A DNA stretch of 64,000 bases from Lates calcarifer. Its lineage: Eukaryota; Chordata; Actinopteri; Centropomidae. Where the stretch lies: contig NC_066838.1 of the NCBI RefSeq assembly GCF_001640805.2, positions 628,030 through 692,029 of the forward strand, given 5' to 3'. Made by a program: the position numbers and the translations under genes. The notes beneath the pieces were generated by a model. The model saw only the letters and a list, made by a program, of their open reading frames with translations, made no database searches and was not told where the DNA came from. Position 1 is the first letter of the stretch, and each line of letters starts with the position of its first letter. Below are positions 11,113 to 23,950 of the stretch, piece by piece.

Positions 11113-13092
11113 TATGAAGATTTTGTGCACAAGTAGGAGTTATTGGCTATCACAAATTACTAAAAACATTAATATTAAAAATACTAATATTAAGTAACTA
11201 ATTATTACATAAATTCATATCTGGTGCACTGAGGTGGATTTAATGTAAATTAACCTTTAAAGATAAAGGGCGAGGTTAGCAAGTTGCATGCAAGACAGTG
11301 AGATGTACCTACATGTGTGAACATGCTAACAACCACAGGTAATGTTGAATTCAATCAATACATACATCGGCAAAGCTGAAAGTACTATGCTTAACCAAGC
11401 TGTGCTATGAAAGGTAATATAAATTAGGCCCAGTTACGTTACCAAGTCCAAGGGAAAAAAGAAGATACCTTTGGTGTTCTGCTCACAAGGTCCTGTTGTT
11501 GCTGTTAAGGTCCAGAAAACAGCAGTTGTCCTGTCTGTGTAGTTTCAGTGTCACTGAAGAGATCAGTTCCTTTGTTCCCCTTGCAGAGGTAGCCAGTTGA
11601 TACTAGCTCTGTGCTATGGTTCATTTTGTTGGTGAACCCAGCTTGCAGACCATATGTAGTACCTGCTACATATGGTGGTGCTTGATCTTAAATTCTTTGG
11701 TAGGCTCTCATGTTGCTACCAAAGTTCAGTCCAGTACAGGTCTGTGCTTCAGGAAGGCCTCTTGGAGGTCAGAGAGCAGAGGAGAGAGGCATGACTCTCT
11801 CAAGGAGTCCTGCGAAGAGCTGAGCTCAACTCCTCTGATTTGGCTGAGAAGAGAAGTAAGAGTGCTTTTCTTGGGGAGTTCTGAGAGGACTGACAAAGAG
11901 AGCAGAGACGGAAGACTTGAGAGGAAAGGTGTGCTTCTCCTTTTTGTATTGCCTGGTGACATGAAGATCATGGCCATGCACTGACCAATTGCAGCTAGAG
12001 TTGGAGATTTCACACTTAGGTGTGAAAAGGTGAAGAATGCTGGGAGACTGAGTTCAATGGCTCTCCTTTGTCTGTAGAATAGGAAAAGGTGCCATTTGGT
12101 CTTATCCTCCATTTTGAACAGGTTGAGGTCCAACAAAGGAGACAAATATTTCTCCTCCAAATTATCCTCCGAGTATTTCGTTTAACTTGATGTGAAAAAT
12201 CCTGATTGAAATCTCTAGATTTGAGGGAGATCCTCTTCTTAGGCACAGGCTCACATACTGTACATGCAAGTCCTCAGTTACCTAGAGACATTTGCATATT
12301 CTTCTCATTTTCATTGAAGCCCAAGGTCATACAGTAGGATAAATTTTACCTTGTGAATGTGAGCCTTTTGAGTCATTGAAGACAGGAACACAGGATGAAA
12401 TGTAGGATACAGACATAAAGAATGCTTTAGGATGGTACAATAGTACAGTTTCAGTGTATAGCACTAAATGTTTAGATAATGTGATGGTCCAATGCAATCC
12501 AGGCTCCTAGAAAATCCATTCAACGAAAGTGTTTCTTAGTTGTATATAAACATAGTGTCCAGGAGACAGGGTTAACAGACGGTGTGCTCAGCCTGTCCTG
12601 AGTCTATTATTCCTCCTTATATTGTATGGATAATTTCATTTGCTAAATTATAGCCCTATCCCAGGTGAGGTGATGTCTGTAAAGGGTCCTCATAATTGAC
12701 TTGTAACTCATAAAGTTCCCAAGAAAATGATAACATTATTTGAAAAATAAAACTTCAGAGATGTGTTACACATTTTCCCTAAAAGGAGAAATGGGTCATG
12801 GATTATTGGTGGGCTCACATTTAGCTGACTGTGCAGAGGGCGACGTGTCTTTGAGCTGTTCACTATTTCAAATCTCTTCAATCTCTTGCTCTGACAGTCA
12901 CTATTTTTCTGACTACTGAGCCCTTAAAAAACCCTGAGCTGGTGTATTGCGTTGCTATGACAACTGGCAACTGTAAGTGGTCATGTATCATGTAGCTGTC
13001 ATGTATTATGAACAGCTACAACTACATATTAAACAGAGTTTTTAATTTAAGTGATTTTGATATTTATATGTTTTTTCTTCTGTTTTGACATG
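11113..13092. other. No recognisable gene
   Basis: Overlapping open frames at 11616-11984 (+) and 11726-12160 (-) are the longest here, but neither shows a family motif or splice context. I treat them as chance frames. The rest is AT-rich and featureless. Confidence 0.45.
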
Positions 13093-13332
13093 TTAAAAAG
13101 GGTTAAATGTAGTTAAATTGTCTTCATTAAAAAAGGTGGTGAATCCATCAATGGATAGGTAGGACTGAAACCAGGAGAGAGCTGTATTAGTGAGGCCAAG
13201 GTGCGTGAGGCGATTGAGGAGGATGGTGTGGGAAACAGTGTCAAATGCAGCAGAGAGATCCACGATTACGAGGATGCGGCCAAAATCAGCAGCAATAAAT
13301 AGATTGTTTGTGATGTGTTTGTGTTCCTGCAT
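13093..13332 (-). pseudogene. LINE reverse-transcriptase fragment
   Basis: The minus-strand frame contains ILVIVDLSAAFDTVSHTILL and then N-R-L, L-G-L, A-L-S-W-F-Q-S-Y-L-S. This is the reverse-transcriptase core block A (V-D-L-S-A-A-F-D-T-V-x-H) of CR1/L2-type non-LTR elements, including the first catalytic aspartate. Only about 60 residues remain. It differs in sequence from the L2 relic at 13679-15470, so it is a separate copy or family. Confidence 0.85.
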
Positions 13333-13384
13333 ATATAACTTTTTTTCATAATGTGAATATTCTCATTCATCCAGGTCATAGTTA

Positions 13385-13534
13385 TCTCAAGGAAAGTTTT
13401 AATCAAAAGCGACTGGACTTAGTTGTAGTCTAGAAGACGTTTCACCTCTCATCCAAGAGGCTTCATCAGTTCGTGTTCGCAGCTGACCAGCCTGGTCAGT
13501 CTGGTCTTGCTTTTGATTAAAACTTTCCTTGAGA
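13385..13534. repeat. Short element bounded by perfect 26-bp inverted repeat
   Basis: The arms at 13385-13410 and 13509-13534 are exact reverse complements over 26 bases (left arm starts TCTCAAGGAAAGTTTTAATC). The 98-base centre contains GAAGACGTTTCACCTCTCAT and CAAGAGGCTTCATCAG, a motif I recognise as dispersed in teleost genomes. It may be a small foldback element or a snap-back end of a larger repeat. Confidence 0.8.
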
Positions 13535-13539
13535 TTTTT

Positions 13540-13619
13540 TTCATAATGTTTGTCGTCACTGATTGTTACTGTCTCTTCTGCTGTAACAAAAAATTTCCCT
13601 CTTGGGATCAATAAAGTAC

Positions 13620-13668
<49 letters not shown>

Positions 13669-13669
13669 A
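13540..13669 (+). mobile_element. LINE 3' end with (TATC)n tail
   Basis: The sequence TTTCCCTCTTGGGATCAATA followed by AAGTACATC and then about 12 TATC units (13621-13669) is the typical 3' end and short-repeat tail of a teleost CR1/L2-type LINE. Only the last hundred or so bases are present. Confidence 0.6.
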
Positions 13670-13678
13670 TTAATTTCT

Positions 13679-15470
13679 AGGTATAGCAGCAGGTGTTGAG
13701 CGGGGTTGTAGGAGCAGCAGAAGGACATGTATTTATGGTATATAAATCAATACTGAGAGAGAGAGGGGGAGACATCTCTAGGCAGTCTAGGCCTATAGCA
13801 GCAAAACTAAGGGATGGTTCAAGTGAGCCTGGGCCAACCCAAACTATAAGCTTTATCAAAGAGGAAAGTTTTAAGCCGACTCTTAAAGGTACAGAGGGTG
13901 TCTGCCTCCTGGACCCAAACTGGGAGAAGGTTCCACAGAAGATGAGCCTGATAACTGAAGGCTCTGCCTCCCATTCTACTCCTGGAAACTCCTGGAGCCC
14001 GACCATTAACGGCTTTGTAGGTGAGGAGGAGGGTTTTTAATTCTATTCTGGATTTGACCAGGAGCCAATGTAACACAGGAGAAATATTGTCTCTGTTTCT
14101 AGTTCCTGACAGTAAACATACTCCAGTATTTTGGATCAACTGCAGAATCTTTAGAGACTTGTTGGGTCAGCCTGATAATAATGAATTACAATAGTCCAGC
14201 CTGGAAGTAACAAATGCATGCAACTAGTTTTTTGAGACAGAGAATGTCTGATTTTGAGAATTGGTCCAAGCACTGACCCTTGTGAAACTCTGTGTCTAAC
14301 TTTTGTGTATAGTGAGGAGTTGCTGTTGTGACATATACAAACTGAAGCCTATCAGATAGATAGGACTCAAACCAGTTTAGTGCAGTTCCTTTAATGCCAA
14401 TAAAATGTTCCAGTCTCTGTAAAAGGATGCGATGGTCAGTCGTATCGAAAGCAGCACTAATCTAACGCGACAGGTATAGAGACGAGTCCATTGTCTGATG
14501 CGATTAGGGGGTTGTTTGTGACTTTCACAAGTGCTGTGATGATACAATCTAAATCCTGGCTGAAAATCCTCAAATAAACTATTATCCTGTAGAAAGTCGC
14601 ATAACTGTTTTGCAGCTGCTTTCTCCAGGATCTTCAAGAGAAAAGGCTGGTTAGATATCAGTCTATAGTTGACCAATACATCTCAATTGAGAGTAGGCTT
14701 TTTCAAGAGAGGTTTGATTACAGCTACTTTAGAAGACTGTGGCACATAGCCTGTTTGTAAGGGCAGGTTAATCCTATTCAGTACTGAGTTGCTAATTAAG
14801 GGTAAGGCTTCTTTAAGTAGCCTAATTGGGATGGGGTCTAAAAGACAGGTTGAAGATTTAGATAAAGAAATAGTTGAGGTGAGCTGGTGGAGGTCCATGG
14901 AAGCGAAACATTCTGGATAAGGTGTTACGGTTGTTTCTAAGGATCCTGTGTTTTGGCTTAACTCAGAGCTGATCGCAGGCAGGAGGTGGTGAATTTAGTC
15001 TCTAATAGTTAAAATTTTGTTATTAAAGAAGGTCATGAAATCATCACTATTGAGAGTTAGAGGAATACAGGGATCTATAGAGCTGTGACTCTGTCAGCCT
15101 GGCTACTGTGCTGAAAAGAAACCTGGGGTTGTTCTTATTTTCCTCTATTAATGATGAGTAATGGGCAGTTCTGGCATTACAGAGGGCCTTCTTGTACCTG
15201 TTAAGACTGTCTTTGTCAGGCTAAGTATGATTCTTCCAGTTTGGTGGAACGCCAAATTCTTTCAAGTTTACGTGTTTTTTGTTTTAGTGTATGGGTTTGA
15301 GAGTTGAACCATGGAGCTAGCCTCTTTTGCTTTATAAATATTGAGCTGAAGATTCTGAAGGCCTCCTCAGTTCTGCTGACCATCAGACATTTCCATTCAT
15401 GATTTTCCTGTACAATGGTTAGGTTATGCATTTGCTTGTACATGTTAGTATCCTTAAACATCCAAAACTA
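13679..15470 (-). mobile_element. L2/Maui-like LINE relic, catalytic core deleted
   Basis: Minus-strand reading gives, in order, an inter-domain piece (P-W-F-N-S-Q-T-H-T-L-K-Q-K-T-R-K-L-E-R-I-W-R-S-T-K-L) near 15220-15330, MDLHQLTSTISLSKSSTCLL at 14898, NYRLISNQPFLLKILEKAA at 14670, then SQGSVLGPIL at about 14265-14290. That last motif is followed at once by KIRHSLSQK, so the stretch holding the Y-A-D-D catalytic box is missing. The C-terminal part (R-N-R-D-N-I-S-P-V-L, L-L-T-Y-K-A-V-N-G, S-R-M-G-G-R-A-F-S-Y-Q-A) lies at 14139-13819. Several frameshifts and stops are present. Confidence 0.85.
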
Positions 15471-17770
15471 AACATGCCTTAAGAAATGAGTCAAAAACCA
15501 AGATCCTAAATTGTCCTGCCTTATTTTGCATTTCACCCTTCACTTTTCTTACTCACAATGAACAAGTCCACTAACATGCTCATCAAGTACAGGACTGTGG
15601 CTTCAATGTTGGAATACAGTCTTAGGATAAGGGTTAGAGTTAACCATAAACCTACCCTCACCCTAACCCCACAGGTATCTGCTCTTTTGGATCTCATACT
15701 CCGGATCTTTGAGGCTATTATCCCACAGTGATCCCAGATATCCTGACGCTGTTCTGAAGTGTGTTCAACAGCCCAGCATCCAGAAGTACCTGTAATTAAT
15801 TACTATTTACAGTTTTTACCTGTAGCCTTTACTAGGTATTTTACATGTCATACTGCTAACCATTGTTAATTTACCATAACCACAATATTTTCCCTAACTT
15901 TCATCATACTTTACAATATACAAAAGTTATAGAAAATTAGATTTTTTAAAATTTTGGAACCAGATGCAGAAAAAATGTAATGGAGTGTAGTCTGAGGTTA
16001 TGTAGAATTTTCCAGTATCAGCCTTCTAGTGATGGGGTGGGGCTTAATAATGCATTGTAACCTTAATAATTCATATTACATCATGGTGTGAAGGATGCTG
16101 TGATAGTTGATGTATACATGCTCATGCTCTTGTCCATGTCAAAGTTTAACTCCAACATTGATGTGCACCACAGAAAAATCTACAGCAAGTAGACTGGAAA
16201 TCCCACAACTTTCTTCATGTCACGGCACATTCCCTTCTTGTGTTGCCAAGTGTGCACTGAGCTTGGTGTTGGTTTAAATTCATTTAGGTAACAAGTGGAT
16301 GCAGGCAGAAACTAAAGTAAAATACTACAGGGTTGAAGGCATCATTGACCATCCATCATGATCTTAACAAAAGAGCAGCACACTGCTCTCCTCTTCCTCT
16401 ACTCTCCTCTCCCCTCAAAGTGACTGATAATACATAGAACATAGGACCCACCTTCTTGAGGTGTGACTCTGACTGTGACTCATTTTTGCACATTTTTCCA
16501 TCTCTCATACCTTGCTATGACTAACCTCTCACCTGTCCCGTAGCTGCCCTCAGTGTAATCCCACCATGTCCTGTCACCTCTTGGATGGGAAGAGAAACGT
16601 CTTCAACATGGATCACAGAAACAGCACTTAGCACCTATAAGCAAGTTTAGCAAGCACTCCGTCTCCATTATCTGATAGATATTTAGCCTTAGAGACAACA
16701 TAAAGACCTTGAATGTTTCATTTACAGTGCCAAAAAAAGCAACTCACAGCTTTGTTGTTTGCCTCTAGAACTTAATTTTCAAAATAGTGCACAATGCTGG
16801 AGAAAGCCACCAGAACTTTGAGAACTCTCTTGTTGACGAGGATGAGGTTTGTCTTATCAATCCACACAGTAAGTAATGGCAACTTAATAATGTGACCTCA
16901 GAAGTCTTTATATACATTTTATAAAAAAGCTTGTTCAGATGTAAGACTAACTCAGCACTATAAAGACAATTCACTTTCTGTTTCTCCTCCAGTGCAATGG
17001 CTGACATTTGGTGGAAATCTCTTTTAGGCATCTGCTTCCCCTGTTTATCCTGCTGTATGTTTGACAGAGATAACAGTGACTTTCCACTGTTGGGAGACTC
17101 ACTAATAAATGATGTATTAGACAGTCACCTGCTTGACTTCCCACGTTTCCTTTGTGTGGCTTTGATGCTGCATGTTGTTCAGACTTCCTGCAAGGCACCT
17201 AAAAGCATTTTGCCATTTCCTCTCATGCTACACGGACCAGTTTCCACTGCAAATTCAATACCAACAAGATCACAAAGAAATCCCTGAACAGCAGGACTTC
17301 ACTAATGCTGCATGCTATGTGGCTATTTCAGTGTGTAACCCTACCCGACAAAGGTCATTGTCAAACACATGCTACTCTGTTAAAGTGAAAGAAACTCTCG
17401 TTGCTGTGGATATTATTGGTATCATCCTCCACAGTGAAGGTTCCCCTAACATTCTCAGGAACAGGTCATCTTTGACTTATGACACTCTTGATTTTCCATT
17501 TAAATTTATGAAGAAGCATCTTAGTAGATTTGGAAATTTCTTGTTTCAGTTAGACATAATACATGTTGTAAACAATGGATATAAATGGATATAAATATAA
17601 ATCTAATGTCTGTGTGTCAGTTACAGAGCTAGAGTCAGGGCGTGGTTTGTCTAGCATAGTATAATGACTGGGAACACCCCTAAGGTTACTGATTAACGTG
17701 TTATATCTCATACTGGGTTCAATGATGCTATGCAGCCTCCTCAAGATCTTGAAATCACAGTAAGATTGTC
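15471..17770. other. No recognisable gene
   Basis: Low-GC sequence with no exon or named repeat. A 140-residue open frame at 17172-17594 has no recognisable domain and is probably chance. Confidence 0.45.
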
Positions 17771-17866
17771 AGATTAAAGAGTACAGTCTAGACCTGCTCT
17801 ATATGACAAGTGCCTTGAGATGACTTTTGTTGTGATTCGCTATATAAATAAAATTGAATGGAAATA
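17771..17866 (+). repeat. L2-like LINE 3' tail fragment
   Basis: Contains GTCTAGACCTGCTCTATATG, then CCTTGAGATGACTTTTGTTG and TATATAAATAAAATTGAATG. This is the same 3' end found at 25695, 39553, 43805, 50545, 55700 and 58737. Confidence 0.8.
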
Positions 17867-20197
17867 AACTGGATACACCGTTCATATTTTCTTGTAGCTA
17901 AAAAGCAACACATCTATCACAGGTAAAGTGTTGATATTTAAAGCAGCTGTCTGTTGCGTCTCCTCGTCTTCTTAAGGAAAGTAGTTGGTCTCTGTGGTGC
18001 ATGTTTGAGTTTTTCCCTCATAAACAGCAGGGGGCAGCGGTTGTTGAGTTATCTTCCTAGCTATATGTGCTCTAGGGAAACTCATTCCTATTACTGGCCT
18101 GGTGTCAGTCACTTTTTCTTTCAGCAATTGTCAGCCAGTTATCCAAACCCAACAGCACAGCAGCTCACTGTCTCACCAGCAGCTGTTGGTCTGTTTGGTT
18201 GGAATGAGACCTGTGAAATCCTGTGTCAGGATGCCACATGATTCAACACCTCTAATTCCCTCCTATATGATGTATGTGCTCTGGTGTACTCATGGTAGAA
18301 AGCACTTACTGCAACAAGTCCAAACAGTGGCAGCGGAAGTTTTTTGGCACTTCAACAATAAAAGTACAGTAGCAATAAAATTACAATACAGTACATTACA
18401 AAGTTTATATTTATTTATAAAAAAGAGAGCTTTGCATCAGAAAAAAGAGCATCTTATTGAACCAAACATGCTTACCATGTTAAAACTGAAATCAGAAAGA
18501 CTTCCTGCCCTGAGGACATATCTTACTTTGTTTCTTGTTCAGTTTTTCTTATCTTCCTGTTTTATTTTGAAAATCAGCCACCTTATGTGTGTTGTTGGGG
18601 TTTTGCTTCCTGCCTTTTTGATTGTCTGCCCTGCCTGGTTTTAGTTTCACCTGTGTCCCATTGTCTTATATGTGTGTGTGTTACCCTCCCTGTTCATTAT
18701 ATTCTTCATGTTGTTGCTAGTGTTTTCTCTTGTGTTATCTCCGGCTTTTTGGATTCTTATTTAGGATTACACTTCTACTTACTCAGAAACAGTAAGACAC
18801 TTACCTTTTGTTATTAAATCTCTCTTTTTTTGTCTGCATTAGGACCTTTGATCTCGTTTCTCTGCAACTCTGACAAAGGGGGAAAAACACAGGGTGCTGG
18901 GAATTTCTGCATTACAGCAAAAAGAGGGTTCACTAGCTTTCTGTGGTTACAGTGCAAACATGAAGTACCATGTAGCACAACTTTCCATGGTAAAAAATTG
19001 ATTTGCATAAATGTAAAATCATACTGGGTAAATAAAAACAGAACTTAGGTGTAATCTATAGCTGACTCACTGTATCATACGACAACATACTCATGGGTTA
19101 TATCACATACAGCGTGATGGTAATCCTAGTGGCAAAATCTAAATATATTCAGACCACATGGCAATAAGAAAAGAAAAAACAATGAAAGTAACAAAATTTA
19201 CAAGAATGATGTCTACTTTCTTTTTCCCACTTTTTAGCAGAAGTAGAGCTTTTATCCTTGGAACACTCACGCTATCTATATAAGCTAAAAAAAGCAAAAA
19301 AGCTGTTCTACAATGTGTATAGTGGCACTGATGAGGCAGTGGCCCAAACTTACTCTGAAAACAACATAATACCAGCTATACCATCGTCCATCCATGATTG
19401 TGACATAGGCCTGTATATTACATCTGTGAAAACACATCAGTGAATAGTTAATAGTTAAAATATCTCAAAAAATTCCCCAAACATAAATTGTTGTCTAAAT
19501 GATAGATATGATTATTAAGAGAACAACCTCCTTTGATAAGTAGTATTATGTGTGTTCTATATGTATTTATATGTGCTCTCCCCATGGAGAAGTTAAAGGC
19601 TATATATAAGTCGTGAGAGCGACTTCATGGAACTGGGAGACAGCTCTCACTTCATTGCCTCCACCCACTGTCAACACCCGAGGGTTACATCACATTCATT
19701 TAATATAAACAACAAATCAAACCAAGAGACCCCATGACATGGACATTATATACATGTTCTATCTTCTATCTGCAGAAGGGAGAAATGAAGAGCCAGGGCA
19801 CTATAAATGCACATGAAGGCTAGAGAGAGAACGAGACAGAAAAAGAGAAGTGCAATAACACAGGGAAACAGTGTTGGCAATAGTGCCCCTCCTGTTGTCA
19901 GTACATTGTCTTCACTTACATTTTCTCCTCACAGACCTCACAGACAGTAATTTGTATGGCTTGCTAGTGGAGGCACATGCTTTTTGAAAAGAGTTGTATG
20001 AAGTATGAAAATGAAAAAAATCTGGGGCTATGGAGTTAGAGTGCTTACCAGATGCCCAGAAAGTCACTATAAATAAGACAATGTTATAGGATGGTCAAAA
20101 GGTCAATCAGTCATACAGTAAATGCACATCAGATACAACCCTTAGGACTTTTAAGGTAGAATCTATACAAATAATGTCATTTACAACTGTTTGTAGA

Positions 20198-20199
<2 letters not shown>
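17867..20199. other. No supported gene
   Basis: The longest open frame (18102-18644, 180 residues) is AT-rich with no family motif. Sequence at 18500-18850, rich in CCTG and TTTT runs, looks like part of a dispersed repeat but I cannot classify it. Confidence 0.4.

Positions 20200-20229
<30 letters not shown>
20200..20229. repeat. Poly(A) run
   Basis: Thirty uninterrupted A residues. The following 20280-20440 shares words with 57610-57725 (GCTGCCAAATGCTCCACTAT versus GCTGCTACATGCTCCACTAT), so the run may border a repeat insertion. Confidence 0.9.
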
Positions 20230-20232
<3 letters not shown>

Positions 20233-21103
20233 CTTGGATAGTCTTAATCAGCTGCATTGAAGTCCAAGCCCTTCTACATCATTTTGCTCTGTTTTTGGTC
20301 TCTACCAATGCCTGAGAAAAATATCTGTCTCTTTAGCTGCCAAATGCTCCACTATGTTCGCCACTTAGTGTCAAACTGTATCTGCTGCTGAGCAGGTAGT
20401 GCACTGTAGGTTTTTCAAGCTTTTTTCCAAAAACAGCATCTAGATACTAAAAGGCTTCATAAAGCTGAGTCGAACTGCAGAGGAGGTAATAATTCTCTCT
20501 GAAGTCATTACTGTGAGTGATATTATTTGTTCTACAATTCAATGGAAGACATTTGGTAAACAGTATACTATACTATACTTTATTAGTGTACAATCAGCCT
20601 TGACTCTCCTCTTGGCTGGTGAAGAGCTGGTCTGGCTGGAGAGTCTACTTTGTTTGTATAATTACTGTACTGTTTGTCTAATATTTGGTGTGTTTCTGTC
20701 ATCTTTTGTCCAGTGGGTAAAAATGTAATCAATATAGAGTTGAAAACTCCATCTCTATATGAAATTATAAAATTAAAACATAAAATAAAAACATCCATCA
20801 TCTATCAGAGACCAACTCTGTGCTGCACCCGTATCTCCTCCAGTTAATTAACCACCAAGGAAACTCAAGACAAAAGACACCATAGACAGCAGTATTGGCC
20901 TTCAGGTTACCGTGGTAACAGTGGGCATTGAGATGTAGTTGTGAGCATGTCTGAGTCAGAAGCTAAAGTGAGTGTCCCTGAAACTTGTGAAAGATATTTA
21001 TCCGGGAGCAGAACAGGCAAAATAATACAGCCAGAGCACGGCTTCAACACAAAACCTCTACAGGCAAGCAGAAGAGCAGAGAGACAGCAAGGTCAGTGCT
21101 CTC

Positions 21104-21143
21104 CACACACACACACACACACACGCACACACACACACACACA

Positions 21144-21194
<51 letters not shown>
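21104..21194. repeat. (CA)n microsatellite
   Basis: About 45 CA units with single interruptions at CG (21124) and TA (21149-21150). The paired long frames on both strands here are a by-product of the repeat. Confidence 0.97.
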
Positions 21195-21198
<4 letters not shown>

Positions 21199-22409
21199 CT
21201 GTACCATGGGTGTGAATGGAGCATGAATATCCACCTCCACTTGATCACGATGTCTTTTTCCACCTCTTCCTGTGCAGTATCAGTGTGAATTTAATTCTCA
21301 TGGGGATTTCAGCCAGACATATAGGTTAATTTGACATAGGCTTTAGAGCTCTATAAACCACTATTATGCCATCTCAGTGAAATATTCTAATAACCAACAT
21401 TTTAATTATTTTGTCTTCTCCATGTCCCATCTACAATTTCCATGTCTAAAGTATTTCAATACTTCCCCAGAACTATATCAGCAGCAGGGTAAAGCTGACG
21501 CTTTTAATTTCGGAGGAGGCCTTGGGGGTACTCGACATCATCATTCAGGTAACACTGACTCTGTTTTTGATGCTTTTATCTCAGCATATTGATTAACCAG
21601 CAGGTGAAAAATAAATCTGACAAATAAGTGCAGTTTATGTCATGTTATTCCAGCTCAGCCACAAGAGGTCAGGAGTGCATGATTTTCAAATGCTCTGTTG
21701 TTCTAAGCTTAATACAGTATGATGCATTACATTATGCATTACATTAGGATTACTGAATCTAAATAGGCTTATTGTATCTTATTAATGAGATAGGTGGGTT
21801 TTCTTTACAGACATCCCTTATTGTTTCTTCCCTATTTTTATATTCATATATCATCACTGGTAGAAAGTAACTATGTAGAATTACTCACATTCTGCTTTCC
21901 ATCTTGTGCTACTTTATACTTCCACTGCACTACATTTAGAAAGTAGTACGTTCTGTCAAAATTGTCAATGCAGGACTCTTGCTTTTGCAGCATGAAAAAA
22001 GGCCATTAATACTTCCTCCCACACTGTTATAAATACATGAAAGTGTTGTTTCCCTGGAGATATCAAAGATATTTGAAGAACAGCATATCACTGGGAAAAG
22101 AATGAAGAGTGTTGCAGATGTAAGTTAAATCTCTGAATGGCCATTGCTTCCTTGTGCACACTGCACATGCGATTAATACAATTCAACACTAAATTTAAAT
22201 GATAACAACAGCCTCCCTGATTATTTTGATAATCTATTTTTTTTGTGTAATTTTACAATATCTACCTGACAGTCCCACATGTAGTTATAATGTCCAAATA
22301 GAAGATTTCCCCCCACCTGAAGAATGCTTATTATATAACAATTAGCGTCTGCAGTTCACAGATGCTTACTGAGTGTTGTTAGATGAAAAGGTGAGGTAAC
22401 ACAGTAGTG
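21195..22409. other. No recognisable gene
   Basis: Contains a diverged piece at about 21855-21960 (TGCTACTTTATACTTCCACT and CACTACATTT) that resembles a common teleost dispersed repeat. Nothing else is supported. Confidence 0.4.
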
Positions 22410-22625
22410 TTACTCCTGTCCCAACTTTTTTGGAACATGTTGCAGGCATCAAATTAAGAATGAATGTATATTTACAAAAAACAACATCAAGTCAGTTTGA
22501 ACATTAAATATCTTGTCTTTGTGTGGTTTTTGATTGAATATAGGTAGAAAAGGATTTGCAAATCACTGTATTCTATTTTTATCCACATTTTACACAGAGG
22601 GTCCCAACTTTTTTTGAAATGGGGT
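22410..22625 (+). mobile_element. Tc1-like transposon end fragment
   Basis: TGTCCCAACTTTTTTGGAAC, then AACATTAAATATCTTGTCTT and CCCAACTTTTTTTGAAATGG match in order the 3' region and terminal repeat that I associate with a teleost Tc1-type element. No transposase frame is present. Confidence 0.6.
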
Positions 22626-23029
22626 TTCTGCTTTTATACATCTTGATAGTGAATGACACAAAAATCACGAATCAGGGCATGGGCTGTAATAGATTGTGTT
22701 CACCTTTATATATGGTCATTGGCAGCTACAGTTACCCAAAGAATCCCATCCTGTTTATCTATTTTGCCTACAAAATAAAAGTACAAGAAAGTTGACCTGA
22801 CAATCTGAAACAAAGAATGTAGAACCATAGTGGATGATGGGGTAAAAGTGCAGAGCCATTGTAACAAAAACACCAGAGACGGTGATGGTCTTGTGGCAGC
22901 TTATTTATACCACAATAATTCTTAAGTTCACTGATGCAAAAACAAAATTGTTATACTCCATACCCGTGTGTAGTTACCATTCAGAGTGAGGCAAAAGTGG
23001 AAATAGCTTAAAACTGAAACCCAATTTAA

Positions 23030-23950
23030 AAACTACCGTGGTGGGGGAGTGTGTGTGTCCCCGTGATACTGGGATTTGTGTTGTTGAGGGCAATAGTCCC
23101 TAATAGGGTCTCCTGAGCCAAATTGGTCCAGGGTGAGGGGCCAGACTAAGAGCAATTCACAGAACCAGAAGAATAATTGGAGTGGTGTTACCACACCTGT
23201 AAAAGCGAACCCAGGTCCCCCTCCTGGACCCAGACCTGGGAGGGGAGTTTGCAGGGGAGCATGTGGTGTGCAGTCTTTCAACCATGGTGCCTGGGTGGCC
23301 TCAGCCTGAAAGAGTGACGTGGACCCACCACCTATGCATTGGGGTCAGATACTTTGTAGGCTGGGTGGCAGGCAAAAGTGGGACCAAGGTACACTCGCCC
23401 CTGGTGTTGCAGACACGAGCAAGTTCTAGGGATGTGTAATGTTTGACTGGGAAGGAACCTGAGCTGGTGTGGGACGAGCAGTACCAACTACATATAGTTG
23501 GGCTCACCTTTACGCATATCATGGGCTCTGGGACCAAACTCCTGGAGAGGGGCTGGGCTCTTTCCTTGTCTGGAGTTGCCTAGGGTGAGAGGTGTCAAGT
23601 AGGGGATTACAAGCCCCCGGCTGAGTGCTGCTATGTTAGAGTTCTCCCTGGGGGAACAAGAGGGTCACCTGTATGCGACTGCAAGTTACTGAGGGGAAGG
23701 CTCTGGCTGTTGAGTGTGCTTATGCACCAAACAGCAGTTCAGCTGCACCTGGCCTTCTCTGAGTTTCTGGGTAGCATCATGGAAAGGGTTCTGCATGGGG
23801 ACTCTATAGTTTTGCTGAGGGACATCAATGCTTAAGTGTGTGATGATGGAGAAAGCTGAAGGGGTGTGATTGGGTGGAATGGCCTTATCTGAACTTCAGC
23901 AGTATCTTTGTTATTGCCAACCCATGACTTGTTATTGAACGCCATGTTCA
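23030..23950 (+). mobile_element. RTE-like LINE fragment (5' and endonuclease region)
   Basis: Contains GGCTGGGCTCTTTCCTTGTC-TGGAGTTGCC and TTATGCACCAAACAGCAGTT, landmarks of an abundant teleost non-LTR element. Translation near 23760-23830 gives F-L-G-S-I-M-E-R-V-L-H-G-D-S-I-V-L-L-R-D-I-N-A, a decayed endonuclease strand homologous to the piece at 4850-5500. Many stops are present. It is cut off by the hAT copy that begins near 23950. Confidence 0.6.

Noticed and set aside
11616..12160. Overlapping open frames on both strands (122 and 144 residues)
   Set aside because: Complementary frames through a GA/CT-rich stretch; neither has a recognisable domain or splice signals.
13621..13669. Regular repeat that might be read as a CRISPR-like array
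   Set aside because: It is a simple (TATC)n LINE tail with no spacers. No CRISPR array is expected or seen in this vertebrate DNA.
17172..17594. 140-residue open frame (+)
   Set aside because: No homology that I recognise and no sign of exon structure.
18102..18644. Longest unassigned open frame (180 residues, + strand)
   Set aside because: No family motif, no splice context, and composition like the surrounding AT-rich DNA. Overlapping frames of similar quality exist.
21058..21288. His/Thr-rich and Cys/Val-rich frames
   Set aside because: They are translations of the (CA)n microsatellite on each strand. The same applies at 8187-8400, 50075-50323 and 63183-63371.
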